Source of the DNA: Fimbriimonadales bacterium | GTDB taxonomy: Bacteria; Armatimonadota; Fimbriimonadia; Fimbriimonadales; GBS-DC | Assembly: GCA_025061985.1 (NCBI GenBank) | Contig: JANXAW010000008.1 | Span: 22,786 to 86,785, forward strand | Length of the DNA: 64,000 nucleotides | Direction: 5' to 3' | Shown here: positions 36,205-46,796 of the stretch, one piece after another | Layout: each line of letters starts with the position of its first letter | How positions within the stretch are numbered: the first letter of the stretch is position 1 | Notes under the pieces: generated by a model | The model's database searches: none | What the model saw: the letters and a program-made list of their open reading frames with translations, nothing else | Told to the model about the DNA's origin: nothing | Program-made: the position numbers and the translations under genes

Positions 36205-37962
36205 ATGGCAGTCAACTATCTAAAGGGTGAGCCGCTGGAGTTGCGCTGGCGCAGTGCGTGGTGCGAACATCAGGCGCGTACTATCCCTGGCCTTTTCCAA
36301 ACGCAAGCGGAGACTTTAGGAGACTCCACGCTGTATCTGGTCAAGCGGGAGGGGGTGTATCAGCCGATCTCGTGGCGAACGGTGCGTCGTGATGTGGAGA
36401 CGCTGGCGGCGGCGCTGATTGCGCGAGGGATTCAGCCAGGCGACCGTGTGGCAATCCTTTCGGAGAACCGCTATGAGTGGGTAGTGGCTGACTTGGCGAT
36501 CTTGCATGCGGGGGCGGTTTCGGTGACTTTGCATTTCCCGCTCACGCCCACGCAAGTGGAAGAGCAGTTGCGCGATTCGGAGGCGCGTGCGATTTTTGTT
36601 TCAAACGCTCAGCAAGCGCAGAAAGTTGAACAAATTCGCGCGAACTTGCCTGCGCTGGAGCACTTTTTCAGTTTCGAGGCGGTGAGTGGGTGGACGCCGT
36701 TGGGTGCGTTGCAGCAGGAAGGGGAAGCGGTGCTGCGTGATAAGCCCACGCTGGTGCGCGAAACGGCTGAGACTCTCACTTGGGATAGCTTGGCGACGCT
36801 CATCTACACTTCGGGCACGACGGGGGAGAGCAAGGGGGTGATGCTCTCGCACGGTAATCTGCTTTCCAGTATGTATGCTGCGATGCACACTTTCCCGCCT
36901 CAAGGGCGCGAGTATGTGCTATTGAACTTTTTGCCCTTGAGCCACATCTATGCGCGCACGTGTGATTACTTGGTAACGTTGGGGCTGGGGGTGCAGATGG
37001 CGTTTGCTGAGAGCTATGATACTTTGCGCGAGAACCTGCAAGAGGTGCGTCCTCACGTGATCAATGGGGTGCCTCGGTTTTATGAGAAGGTGCGCGAGCG
37101 GGTGATGGAGGTGATCAATAGCAAGCCGTTTTTGCGCTTGTTGGGGGGTTATGCGCGGCGCATGGGGCTGCGGCGGGCGTTTGGTGGCAGGCTCATTTGG
37201 GCAATTAGTGGTGGCGCAGCGCTGGACCCTCAAGTCGCCGAGTTCTATTGGGAGAACGGCATCCAACTCTATCAGGGCTATGGGCTGACCGAAACATCCC
37301 CCGTGCTTGCCAGCAATACCCCCAAGCATAACAAGATTGGCACGGTGGGTGTGCCATTTCCGGGTGTGGAGATCAAAATCGCTGAGGATGGCGAAATCCT
37401 TGCGCGGGGGCCGAATGTGATGAAAGGCTACTGGCGCAAGCCCGAAGCGACTGCCGAAGCGATTGACCCCGACGGCTGGTTCCATACGGGCGATGTGGGC
37501 GAGATTGTGGACGGCAAGTTCTTGCGCATCACCGATCGCAAGAAGGACATTTTTGTGCTGGCGGGGGGCAAGAACATTGCGCCTGTGGCGCTGGAGACAG
37601 CTCTCGTTCGCAACCCTTACATTGAGCAGGCGGTGGTGTATGGCGACAAGAAGAAGTTTGTGTCTGCCTTGATTGTGCCTGACTTTGTGAACTTAGAGGA
37701 GTGGGCGCAGCAGCAGGGGATTAGCTACGACTCGCGCGAAGCCTTGATTCGCGATCCGCGCGTTTACGCCTTTATGGAGACGCAGGTTGCTGAGGCGCTG
37801 CGCTCCTTTGCCCCCTATGAGCAGGTCAAGAAGTTTATCTTGCTTCCAGAGGCGTTTACATTTGAAGCAGGCGATGTGACAGTGACGCTCAAGATTCGGC
37901 GTGCGCGGATTATTGAACGCTATCGCGCGCAGCTCGATGCGCTGTATGAGGAGCGGGTATAA
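36205..37962 (+). CDS. Long-chain acyl-CoA synthetase (AMP-forming)
   Basis: A 585-residue ANL-superfamily enzyme that activates fatty acids to acyl-CoA. The P-loop is TLIYTSGTTGESKGVMLSHGNL, followed by YGLTETSPV, then GWFHTGDVG and DRKKDIFVLAGGKNIAP. The N-terminal part and size fit the FAA1/LC_FACS group. A TACAAT at 36162-36167 and GAGGTGGA before the ATG form its promoter and ribosome site. The rpsP promoter TATAAT overlaps its TAA. Confidence 0.9.
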   Translation: MAVNYLKGEPLELRWRSAWCEHQARTIPGLFQTQAETLGDSTLYLVKREGVYQPISWRTVRRDVETLAAALIARGIQPGDRVAILSENRYEWVVADLAILHAGAVSVTLHFPLTPTQVEEQLRDSEARAIFVSNAQQAQKVEQIRANLPALEHFFSFEAVSGWTPLGALQQEGEAVLRDKPTLVRETAETLTWDSLATLIYTSGTTGESKGVMLSHGNLLSSMYAAMHTFPPQGREYVLLNFLPLSHIYARTCDYLVTLGLGVQMAFAESYDTLRENLQEVRPHVINGVPRFYEKVRERVMEVINSKPFLRLLGGYARRMGLRRAFGGRLIWAISGGAALDPQVAEFYWENGIQLYQGYGLTETSPVLASNTPKHNKIGTVGVPFPGVEIKIAEDGEILARGPNVMKGYWRKPEATAEAIDPDGWFHTGDVGEIVDGKFLRITDRKKDIFVLAGGKNIAPVALETALVRNPYIEQAVVYGDKKKFVSALIVPDFVNLEEWAQQQGISYDSREALIRDPRVYAFMETQVAEALRSFAPYEQVKKFILLPEAFTFEAGDVTVTLKIRRARIIERYRAQLDALYEERV

Positions 37963-37963
37963 T
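37958..37963 (+). promoter_or_regulatory. -10 box (TATAAT) of the rpsP-khpA-rimM operon
   Basis: The perfect TATAAT overlaps the stop codon of the acyl-CoA synthetase gene, 32 nt before the rpsP ATG. AAGGAGG lies in the leader, so unlike many genes here, this one is leadered. Confidence 0.65.
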
Positions 37964-37995
37964 ACCGTTCCAACTGGCGCTAAGGAGGTTGTTGG

Positions 37996-38280
37996 ATGCT
38001 AAGGATTCGGCTGATGCGTATCGGTAAGAAGAAGAAGCCAGTGTATCGTGTGGTGGTGGCGCCGAGTCAGAACCCGCGCTCAGGCAAGTTTGTAGAAGTT
38101 GTGGGGCACTATAACCCGATTACCGATCCTGCTGAGATTCGTTTCAATGAGGAGCGGGTGCTGTACTGGCTGGGGGTAGGTGCTCAGCCGACTGAGACGG
38201 TGCAGCATTTGCTCAAACTTACTGGTATATGGGACAAGTTTCAGGCGAGCAAGAAGCGTGAGGCGGCACACGCGCAGTAA
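37996..38280 (+). CDS. rpsP: 30S ribosomal protein S16
   Basis: A 94-residue S16: VLRIRLMRIGKKKKPVYRVVVA-type start, EVVGHYNPITDP and RVLYWLGVGAQPTETV. It binds 16S rRNA in the body of the small subunit. AAGGAGG precedes the ATG. It leads an operon with khpA and rimM. Confidence 0.97.
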   Translation: MLRIRLMRIGKKKKPVYRVVVAPSQNPRSGKFVEVVGHYNPITDPAEIRFNEERVLYWLGVGAQPTETVQHLLKLTGIWDKFQASKKREAAHAQ

Positions 38281-38292
38281 GGGGATACAGCC

Positions 38293-38577
38293 ATGTTGCG
38301 GGAGTTCTTGGAAGCCTCGCTCCGGGCATTGGTGGACGATCAGGAAGCGATTCAGATTCGCGAGGAGCGCAGGGGGAAGCGGCTGCGCTATACCATTCAG
38401 GTGGCGGAAGCTGATCGCGGGCGCGTCATCGGTAAGAATGGGCGCATCGTGAACGCGTTGCGCACTGTTGCGCAAGCAGCAGGCGCGAAGAATCGCGTGC
38501 GCGTTCAAATTATTGTGCTTACCGACGACAGGTCGGCGCAGAGCGCGGGTGAGGCATCTGCTGCGAGCACTGAGTAG
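38293..38577 (+). CDS. khpA: KH-domain RNA-binding protein KhpA
   Basis: A 94-residue single KH domain (YTIQVAEADRGRVIGKNGRIVNALRTV, with the GKNG loop). KhpA binds mRNAs and rRNA, often as a dimer with KhpB. It lies between rpsP and rimM, as in many bacteria. A basic-poor tail of about 15 residues follows the domain. Confidence 0.92.
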   Translation: MLREFLEASLRALVDDQEAIQIREERRGKRLRYTIQVAEADRGRVIGKNGRIVNALRTVAQAAGAKNRVRVQIIVLTDDRSAQSAGEASAASTE

Positions 38578-38580
38578 CCG

Positions 38581-39186
38581 ATGCCTAAGTCGTACGTTCC
38601 CAAGGTTGCCCGTCGCTGGGTGACGGTGGGAATAGTCAGCCGCCCGTTTGGGATGCGCGGCGAGCTTCGGGTACGGGTGGAAACCGACTTCCCCGAGCGG
38701 TTCAAGCCGGGTGCGCGACTGTTTTGGTGGATACCGCCCAAGCCCGAACAGGAGCACAGTGAGGGTGAGGAGTCTTTATCGGATTCTGTTCCTGTTCATC
38801 CGCCCAAGAAGAAGCTCCCTCGAACCATGCAGCCTCAGCCTTGCACAATCAAGAGCGTGCGCTGGCAACGCGATCAGCTTATTTTGCAGCTGGAAGGTAT
38901 AGAAACGCGCGCCCAAGCTGAGCAGTTGCGCGGAGCTTGGCTGCTTATTCCGCCTGAAGAGCGCATGCCCCTTGGGGAAGATGAGTATTATGTGGACGAC
39001 CTGGTGGGGATGGAAGTGTTTACCGAAACGGGCGAGCGGGTGGGCAAGCTCAAGCAGGTTCGCAGGGGCATTGTCTACGACTACTTTGAGGTGGGCAAGC
39101 ATTTGATTCCTGCTGTTGCTGAATATGTGCTCAAGGTTGACTTGGCTAACAAGCGTATTATCGTGCGTTTGCCTGAGATAGAGTAA
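38581..39186 (+). CDS. rimM: 16S rRNA processing protein RimM
   Basis: A 201-residue 30S maturation factor. The N-terminal domain has VTVGIVSRPFGMRGELRV; the C-terminal PRC-barrel has YYVDDLVGMEVFTETGERVGKL and LIPAVAEYVLKVDLANKRI. Between strands of the N-terminal domain is an extra charged and Pro-rich loop of about 35 residues (near 45-80). TrmD, usually next, is absent here. Confidence 0.95.
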   Translation: MPKSYVPKVARRWVTVGIVSRPFGMRGELRVRVETDFPERFKPGARLFWWIPPKPEQEHSEGEESLSDSVPVHPPKKKLPRTMQPQPCTIKSVRWQRDQLILQLEGIETRAQAEQLRGAWLLIPPEERMPLGEDEYYVDDLVGMEVFTETGERVGKLKQVRRGIVYDYFEVGKHLIPAVAEYVLKVDLANKRIIVRLPEIE

Positions 39187-39204
39187 GGTGCTGTGGGCGG
39201 TTGG

Positions 39205-39210
39205 TATAAT
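39205..39210 (+). promoter_or_regulatory. -10 box (TATAAT) for the plsY-AMMECR1 gene
   Basis: A perfect TATAAT ends 10 nt before ATG 39221. No ribosome site is visible, so the transcript has no leader or only a few bases. Confidence 0.55.
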
Positions 39211-39220
39211 TTGCCCCACG

Positions 39221-40336
39221 ATGGCATTCGAGGCGCTGCTGCTTGCGTTAGTTGCTGCGTTTTGGGTTGGGGCGTTGCCGTTCGGCTTCTGGGTTGCTCG
39301 GCTGCACGGGGTAGACATCCGCAAGGTTGGTAGTGGGAACATTGGGGCGACGAATGTCTTCCGCGTGCTAGGGGCGAAGTGGGGGCTAACGGTGTTGGTG
39401 CTGGATGCGCTCAAGGGTTGGCTGCCCACGTGGGTCGTTGTGCGTTCTGGTGCGGATGATGTGTCGGCAATCTTGGTGGGGGTTGCTGCGATTTTGGGGC
39501 ACACCTTTTCGCCCTTGATGGGGTTCAGGGGTGGTAAGGGGATTGCGACAGGATTGGGTGCGCTGTTAGCAGCTTCGCCGCTTACGATTGCGATTGCTTT
39601 CCCCGTATGGCTGGTAGCGTTTCTTGCCACGCGCTGGGTTTCGCTAGGCTCAATACTAGCTGCGGCGACGGTGCCGATAGCTGCCTATTTTGTGGGGCAC
39701 TCCTTGCCAGCGGTGGGTATTTTGGCTGCTGCGGCGGTGGTTGTTATTTGGAAGCATCGTGCGAACATTCGGCGCATCTTGCGAGGCACGGAGCCGAAAC
39801 TGCAGTGGCGCAACTCGCGCGCGAACTTGGAGCAAGCTTGCCTTCAGTTGGCGCGAACTGCTGTGGAGCGGATGGTATTGGAAGGCACGCGGATTGAACC
39901 AGACCTTTCGCAGCTGCCGGATTTGCTGCGTGAGCCAGGGAGTGTGTTTGTGGCGCTGTATCAGGGAGAGCAGTTGCGGGGGCTAATGGGAAGTTTGGTG
40001 CCACAGCAGCCCACGCGCGCCCACGAAATCGTCTATCATGCTACGCGCGCTGCGCTGTTAGACCCCTATCATCCGCCAGTGGACGCTGCGGAGCTGCCCA
40101 CGCTCAAGTATGTGGTTTACTTGGTGGAGTCGTACGAGCCGTTGCGCGATTTGGAGCAGGTAGATCCTGCGCACGATGGCTTGTGGGTGGAGTGGCAGGG
40201 CAAGCATGCGGTGCTGGCGCCTCCTGCGCCGAATCGCAGCCCGCAGGATCAGATGTACTATGCCATGACGCGGTGTGGGGTGCCTCGTGGCGAGCGACCT
40301 GTGGTGTATCGGGTGCGCCTCAATCGCATAGGCTAA
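39221..40336 (+). CDS. plsY: Fusion of glycerol-3-phosphate acyltransferase PlsY and an AMMECR1 domain
   Basis: A 371-residue protein. Residues 1-190 are PlsY, which acylates glycerol-3-phosphate with acyl-phosphate: VGSGNIGATNVFRVLG, LDALKGWLPT, GFRGGKGIATGLGALL and several membrane spans. From about 200 the chain continues without a break as an AMMECR1-like domain: LEQACLQLARTAVERMV, FVALYQGEQLRGLMGSLVP, ARAALLDPYHPP and WQGKHAVLAPPAP. The usual LRGCIG Cys is Leu-Met here. The TATAAT is 10 nt upstream. AMMECR1 proteins have uncertain roles; here the domain would face the cytoplasm. Confidence 0.85.
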   Translation: MAFEALLLALVAAFWVGALPFGFWVARLHGVDIRKVGSGNIGATNVFRVLGAKWGLTVLVLDALKGWLPTWVVVRSGADDVSAILVGVAAILGHTFSPLMGFRGGKGIATGLGALLAASPLTIAIAFPVWLVAFLATRWVSLGSILAAATVPIAAYFVGHSLPAVGILAAAAVVVIWKHRANIRRILRGTEPKLQWRNSRANLEQACLQLARTAVERMVLEGTRIEPDLSQLPDLLREPGSVFVALYQGEQLRGLMGSLVPQQPTRAHEIVYHATRAALLDPYHPPVDAAELPTLKYVVYLVESYEPLRDLEQVDPAHDGLWVEWQGKHAVLAPPAPNRSPQDQMYYAMTRCGVPRGERPVVYRVRLNRIG

Positions 40337-40339
40337 CCG

Positions 40340-40990
40340 ATGTGGGTTAAGATTTGCGGTCTTACGAGCGTTGCTGATGCCCATGCTGCTGCGGGGGCAG
40401 ATGCACTTGGGTTTGTTTTTGCACGGAGCAGTCCCCGCTACCTACCTTGCCATAGCCCCGACTGGCACGAGTGGGTTGGCACGCTGAGCCAGGCAACGCG
40501 CGTGCTGGTGCTTACAGCGCCAGAGGAGCTGCCTGCTCAGTGGCGATGCTTTGATGTGTTGCAGTGGGTTGTGCCGATGGACGCCACGCCCACCTCTGAG
40601 CTGCTTCAGTGGCTCCCTGAGCTTCCTTTGTGGGTGGCGTTTCGTTTGCCGCCGACGCTCGAGGTTGCGGAGGCGCTACGGCTGATGGCGCAGTGGGCGC
40701 CGTATGCGGAGCGGTTCGTGCTGGATACTTATCACCCTGTCTTGCAGGGAGGTACGGGCTTGACGCATGATTGGCAGCGGGCTGCTGCGATTTGCGCTGC
40801 TGCGCCTAAGCCGACGATTCTTGCGGGTGGGCTGACGCCTGAAAATGTGGTAAGCGCCATTGAGACGGTGCGCCCGGCGGGGGTAGATGTGAGTTCAGGC
40901 GTAGAGTTTGCGCCGGGGCGCAAGGATCCTGAGAAGGTGCGCGCGTTTATTCGGGCTGCGAAGACTGCGCTGGAGGGTGCCCGTGGCTAA
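40340..40990 (+). CDS. trpF: Phosphoribosylanthranilate isomerase
   Basis: A 216-residue TIM-barrel enzyme of tryptophan biosynthesis. VKICGLTSVADAHAAAGADALGFVF holds the catalytic Cys, and RFVLDTYHPVLQGGTG the Asp region; GGLTPENV and GVDVSSGVE bind phosphate. Other trp genes are not in the window. It starts 4 nt after the PlsY fusion and its end overlaps the next start by 8 nt. Confidence 0.94.
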   Translation: MWVKICGLTSVADAHAAAGADALGFVFARSSPRYLPCHSPDWHEWVGTLSQATRVLVLTAPEELPAQWRCFDVLQWVVPMDATPTSELLQWLPELPLWVAFRLPPTLEVAEALRLMAQWAPYAERFVLDTYHPVLQGGTGLTHDWQRAAAICAAAPKPTILAGGLTPENVVSAIETVRPAGVDVSSGVEFAPGRKDPEKVRAFIRAAKTALEGARG

Positions 40991-41918
40991 GGTGTTGCCC
41001 GTGCGCGAGCAGTATGGCTCGGCAGGCGCGGGCGCGGTGGCGATTTTGGTGTTTTTGAACTTGCTGTGGGCGGGAGCGAACCCCGCTGCACTGGTGATGA
41101 TGCACAATCATCGCCCCGAATGGGTAGCAGCGTTTCGCTTCATCGGTGCAGCGAGTTTGCTGTGGCTATTGCTGGCTATTCCGTTTGTGCGGCGCACGCT
41201 GGCGGATCGTTTTCCGCTTTACCTGCCTCACTTGCTCCTAGCTGCAGCCATCGGCTTTTTCGGCACGGCGACTGCGTATGTGTGCTACTTTTGGGGGACG
41301 CGCCTTAGCACTGCCACGGAAGCCACCTTGCTGGTGTCTAGTTCGCCGATTTTTTATGCGGTTTTGGCGCGCTTACTGCTAAAGGAGCGGTTTCCGCCGA
41401 ATAAGACGCTGGGGATTGTGATGGGGATGGCGGGTGTATGGGTTATTGTGAACAAGGGTATTTTGTTGCGCGAGTTTTCGGGCGCGACGCTGGGCAACCT
41501 GCTGGTGCTGGGGGGTGTGCTGGTTGAAAGCATTGATGTGGTGGTGGGGAAGGTGTTGGCGATGCGGTATTCGGGCGTTGCGGTGCTGACGGTGCAGGCA
41601 AGTTTTGCTTCGGTCTCGCTGACGGCGCTTGCACTGCTGGTTGCGGGCGCGCCGAACTTGGCTTGGACGCCCACGGACTTTTGGATGTGGTTTTATCTTA
41701 CGGTGGTGTGTACGGTGTTTGCCTTCTCGGTGTGGTTTTACATTATGGAGCGTGCGCCTGTGGGGGCGATGGGGGTTACGATTTTTGCGCAGACGCCTGG
41801 GGCGGCGTTCATTGGCTACTTTTTGCTGAAGGAGCAGCTTCATCCAACGATATGGGTTGGCGCAGGGCTTATTGTGGGCGGGATTTTGCTAACGCTGCGG
41901 GTTCCGCGTTCTAAGTAG
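40983..41918 (+). CDS. EamA/DMT family transporter
   Basis: A 311-residue transporter with 10 membrane segments in two EamA repeats (LNLLWAGANPAALV and NLLVLGGVLVESIDVVVGKVLA). Members export amino acids or metabolites. GGAGG at 40972-40976 supports GTG 40983; GTG 40977 is alternative. It overlaps trpF by 8 nt. Substrate unknown. Confidence 0.85.
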   Translation: MAKVLPVREQYGSAGAGAVAILVFLNLLWAGANPAALVMMHNHRPEWVAAFRFIGAASLLWLLLAIPFVRRTLADRFPLYLPHLLLAAAIGFFGTATAYVCYFWGTRLSTATEATLLVSSSPIFYAVLARLLLKERFPPNKTLGIVMGMAGVWVIVNKGILLREFSGATLGNLLVLGGVLVESIDVVVGKVLAMRYSGVAVLTVQASFASVSLTALALLVAGAPNLAWTPTDFWMWFYLTVVCTVFAFSVWFYIMERAPVGAMGVTIFAQTPGAAFIGYFLLKEQLHPTIWVGAGLIVGGILLTLRVPRSK

Positions 41919-41968
41919 GCTGTCTTTGCGTCGCCTTATGCTGGTCGCTGTTTCAGGTAGTGCCGTTT

Positions 41969-41990
41969 CGTCAGCGGGACGCTGACGCTA
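41969..41990. repeat. Second copy of the small palindromic repeat
   Basis: CGTCAGC-GGGAC-GCTGACG forms a perfect 7-bp hairpin and is followed by CTAC. It matches the copy at 2011-2032, and the right arm also resembles 49567-49577. Confidence 0.5.
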
Positions 41991-42052
41991 CGGGTGTGTT
42001 CTGCGTGGTGTGGGCGTGCTTGCCGACGATTGTGCAGTTTTCGGGAGGGTGG

Positions 42053-42271
42053 TTAGCCTTCGTCTTGTGGGGGAAGCTCCCGTTCTTCGTGCTCGGGTAG
42101 GGCTTGCTCCAAGGGCACGGCTTCCTCTATTAGCAGCACGGGGATTTCGTCGCGGATGGGGTAGGCGCGGCGGCACTGGTAGCACACCAAGTACGCGCCG
42201 CGCAGCTGTAGGGGCGGGCGGTCGTCGCAGGCAGGGCACGCCAAAATTGCCAGCAGCTGTGGGTTGAGCAT
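42053..42271 (-). CDS. Trm112-family small zinc-binding protein
   Basis: A 72-residue protein with CPACDDRPP...YLVCYQCRRAYPIRDEIPVLL, the zinc-ribbon pattern of Trm112/YcaR. In eukaryotes and archaea Trm112 activates methyltransferases; bacterial versions are less clear. The tail is acidic. The ATG overlaps the nadA stop by one base (TAATG). Confidence 0.85.
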   Translation of the reverse strand: MLNPQLLAILACPACDDRPPLQLRGAYLVCYQCRRAYPIRDEIPVLLIEEAVPLEQALPEHEERELPPQDEG

Positions 42272-43353
42272 TAGGTTATCTCTAGCATGCGTTCTATGGC
42301 GTGGCGGGCGCGGCTTAGGATCGGCTCCTCTACGCGCACCTCGTAGACCATGTCGCGCAGGGAGCGATACAGTTTGGGCAGGGTGATGGTTTTCATGTAC
42401 TCGCAGATTGCGTCGGCTTTGACGGGGATGAACTGCTTGTTAGGGGCTTCCTTGCGCAGGCGGTGGAGCATGCCGACCTCGGTGGCGATGAGGTGGATGG
42501 GCGCGGGGGATTGGCGCACGTGGCGCACCATGCCTCCTGTGCCGTACACGTAGGTGCGTTCAGGGGGCAAGTCGCCTGCTGCTAAGGCGAACATGCACTG
42601 GCTGACGCAGCCGCATTCGGGGTGCAATAGCAGGTCGGCTTCGGGGTAGCGGCGCAGGGCGTCTCCGATTTCCTCGGCGCGAAAGCCTGCGTGCACGTGG
42701 CACTCACCCATCCATAAGTGGATCTTGCGCCCTGTCATGCGTTGCACATACAGCCCCAAGAACATGTCGGGCAAGAACAAAATCTCCTTGTCTTCGGGGA
42801 TGGCTTGCACGACCTGCACGGCGTTGCTGGAGGTGCAGCAGTAGTCAGCCTCGGCTTTCACATCGGCGTTGGTGTTCACATATGCTACGACGACGCCGTT
42901 GGGGTGGTTGGCTTTCCACTGGCGCACCTCTTCAGCGGTCACTGTGGCTGCCAGCGAGCACCCTGCTTCGGGGTCAGGGATTAGCACGGTGCGCTCAGGG
43001 TTGAGGATAGCGGCTGTTTCCGCCATAAAGTGCACACCGCAGAACACGATCACGTCGGCGTCGGTTTTTGCTGCCTGCTGGGCGAGTTGCAGCGAATCGC
43101 CCACGAAGTCTGCCAAATCTTGGATGATGGGGATTTGGTAGTTATGGGCGAGGATTACTGCGTTCCGCTCTTTGCGGAGCTGTTGGATGCGCTCAACAAG
43201 CTCTTGCTCAGTGAGGTAGGGGATTTCGGGGTCTTCTTCAATGGCGCGTTGGGCAGCTGTATAATGCACGGAAGGGCGGGTTTTTGAGCGCGGCATGATC
43301 GTGGGCAGCTCCACTTGTAAGCCGAGGTCTGTTGGTAGAGTTGGGTTTCTCAT
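42271..43353 (-). CDS. nadA: Quinolinate synthase NadA
   Basis: A 360-residue [4Fe-4S] enzyme that makes quinolinate from iminoaspartate and dihydroxyacetone phosphate for NAD. AHNYQIPIIQDLADFVGDS and CGVHFMAETA bind substrate; Cys residues for the cluster appear in FCGVHFM, LHPECGC and SAA-like regions. Extra N-terminal residues (about 30) are present. nadB and nadC are not in this window. The leader has a structured hairpin and a TATAAT. Confidence 0.95.
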   Translation of the reverse strand: MRNPTLPTDLGLQVELPTIMPRSKTRPSVHYTAAQRAIEEDPEIPYLTEQELVERIQQLRKERNAVILAHNYQIPIIQDLADFVGDSLQLAQQAAKTDADVIVFCGVHFMAETAAILNPERTVLIPDPEAGCSLAATVTAEEVRQWKANHPNGVVVAYVNTNADVKAEADYCCTSSNAVQVVQAIPEDKEILFLPDMFLGLYVQRMTGRKIHLWMGECHVHAGFRAEEIGDALRRYPEADLLLHPECGCVSQCMFALAAGDLPPERTYVYGTGGMVRHVRQSPAPIHLIATEVGMLHRLRKEAPNKQFIPVKADAICEYMKTITLPKLYRSLRDMVYEVRVEEPILSRARHAIERMLEIT

Positions 43354-43437
43354 CGCTAATGCTCCTGCCTATGCGGTGAACAGCGGGTGTTGCCCGCGGG
43401 GATGTTGTTCACCGCCGTTTGAGGCATTGCGATTATA
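43354..43437 (-). promoter_or_regulatory. nadA promoter and structured leader
   Basis: On the minus strand, TATAAT (43432-43437) is followed by a leader of about 75 nt. It contains CGGTGAACA and TGTTCACCG, a 9-bp outer stem, enclosing a GCGGG/CCCGC stem, and then GGAG before the ATG. The structure could regulate nadA, for example by ligand binding, but no known riboswitch consensus is certain. Confidence 0.5.
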
Positions 43438-43481
43438 CCTAATGGTGAGGTAGAATTGGCGCGATTTGGAGGGGGACGGCG

Positions 43482-43823
43482 ATGCAGCAGACCACCAACG
43501 CGATGGCGATTGCCAGCTTGGTGTTGGGGATTTTAGCGCTTGCGACGCTTGTAGTTTTTCCAGCGTTGGGTGTGATTTGGTACTGTGTGCCGTTGCCGCT
43601 GATTTTAGGGGTGTTGGCGTGGGTACTGGGCAGGAGTGCGCTTACGCAGATTGACGCGGGGATGGGCAACCCTAGCGAGCGCGGGCTTGCTACTGCGGGC
43701 TATGTGATGGGGATTATTGCGACGGTGCTCTCTGCGCTATTGCTGTGTTGTGCAGTAGGCGTACTTATGGGAGTCATCGGGCTTATGTTGCCCTTTTGGA
43801 AGCAGCTACTGCAGTTTCCCTAG
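43482..43823 (+). CDS. DUF4190-type membrane protein
   Basis: A 113-residue protein with three hydrophobic segments (AIASLVLGILALATLVVFPALGVIWYC, LPLILGVLAWVLG and the TAGYVMGIIATVLSALLLCC region). The NAMAIASLVLGI start and ERGLATAGYVMGI pattern are those of DUF4190. GGAGGGGG precedes the ATG, and a TAGAAT box lies at 43451-43456, divergent from nadA. Function unknown. Confidence 0.78.
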   Translation: MQQTTNAMAIASLVLGILALATLVVFPALGVIWYCVPLPLILGVLAWVLGRSALTQIDAGMGNPSERGLATAGYVMGIIATVLSALLLCCAVGVLMGVIGLMLPFWKQLLQFP

Positions 43824-43844
43824 CTGCTGCCTTGAGGACCGTAG

Positions 43845-45959
<2,115 letters not shown>

Positions 45960-45998
45960 CGTAGGGGCATGCCGCTGAAGAGCGGGTAGAAGCTTAGT

Positions 45999-46796
45999 AT
46001 GCGTGAAGAGCTGGTATGGTTGGATGAGGAGTCTCCGCGTGCGCGTAATGCGGTGCAGGCGTCGCTGGAGTTTGTGGGCGCGTTAGGGGTGTTGCTGTTT
46101 GCCAGCATTCGTGGCTTGTTTAGTGGGCGATTGGAGTGGCGCGAGACGCTTCATCAGATGGCGTTTATTGGGGCAGCTTCTGCGCCGATTGTCGCGCTCA
46201 CCAGTGCGTTCACGGGCGCTGTGGTGACGCTGTATTCTGCGTCGCTGTTTGTGGAGGTGGGTGGGGGTAACTTCGTAGGGGGTGCGCTTGCCGTCGCGAT
46301 GTTCCGCGAGCTGGCGCCTATTCTTACAGGGATTATGGTGACTGCGCGCTGCGGTTCGGCAATTGCGGCGCAGCTGGGCACGATGAAAATCACGGAGCAG
46401 ATTGATGCTCTGCGTGCTTTGGCGGTTAGCCCCATCCAATACTTGGTCATTCCGCGCGTGCTGGCGTCGCTGGTAATGTTCCCGATGCTGGGGATGATTG
46501 CGAACTTCGCGGGTATTGTAGGTGGCTGGGTGGTTGCGGATGCCTTTGGGATTGGGCTAAGCAGCTTTCTGCAGTCTATACGGCTGCTTGCGGAGCCGTT
46601 TGATTTGATTGGGGGGTTGATTAAGACGCTGGTGTTTGCGCTGATTGTGTCGTTGGTGAGTGCGCAGCAGGGCTTAGCTGCGCGCGGGGGTGCAGTGGGG
46701 GTTGGGCGCGCGACCACGCGCGCAGTGGTGCTTTCGATGGTGCTGATCTTCGCAGCGAACTACTTCTTGGCGGATTTGCTGTTTGCGAAGCGATGA
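45999..46796 (+). CDS. mlaE: MlaE-type lipid transport permease
   Basis: A 265-residue permease of the MlaE family, which moves phospholipids between the membranes. SAFTGAVVTLYSASLFVEVGG, FRELAPILTGIMVTARCGSAIAAQLGTMKITEQIDAL and LASLVMFPMLGM are family motifs. Start 45999 has only a weak TAGAAG box 6 nt upstream. The ATGA overlap couples it to the ATPase gene. Confidence 0.93.
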   Translation: MREELVWLDEESPRARNAVQASLEFVGALGVLLFASIRGLFSGRLEWRETLHQMAFIGAASAPIVALTSAFTGAVVTLYSASLFVEVGGGNFVGGALAVAMFRELAPILTGIMVTARCGSAIAAQLGTMKITEQIDALRALAVSPIQYLVIPRVLASLVMFPMLGMIANFAGIVGGWVVADAFGIGLSSFLQSIRLLAEPFDLIGGLIKTLVFALIVSLVSAQQGLAARGGAVGVGRATTRAVVLSMVLIFAANYFLADLLFAKR

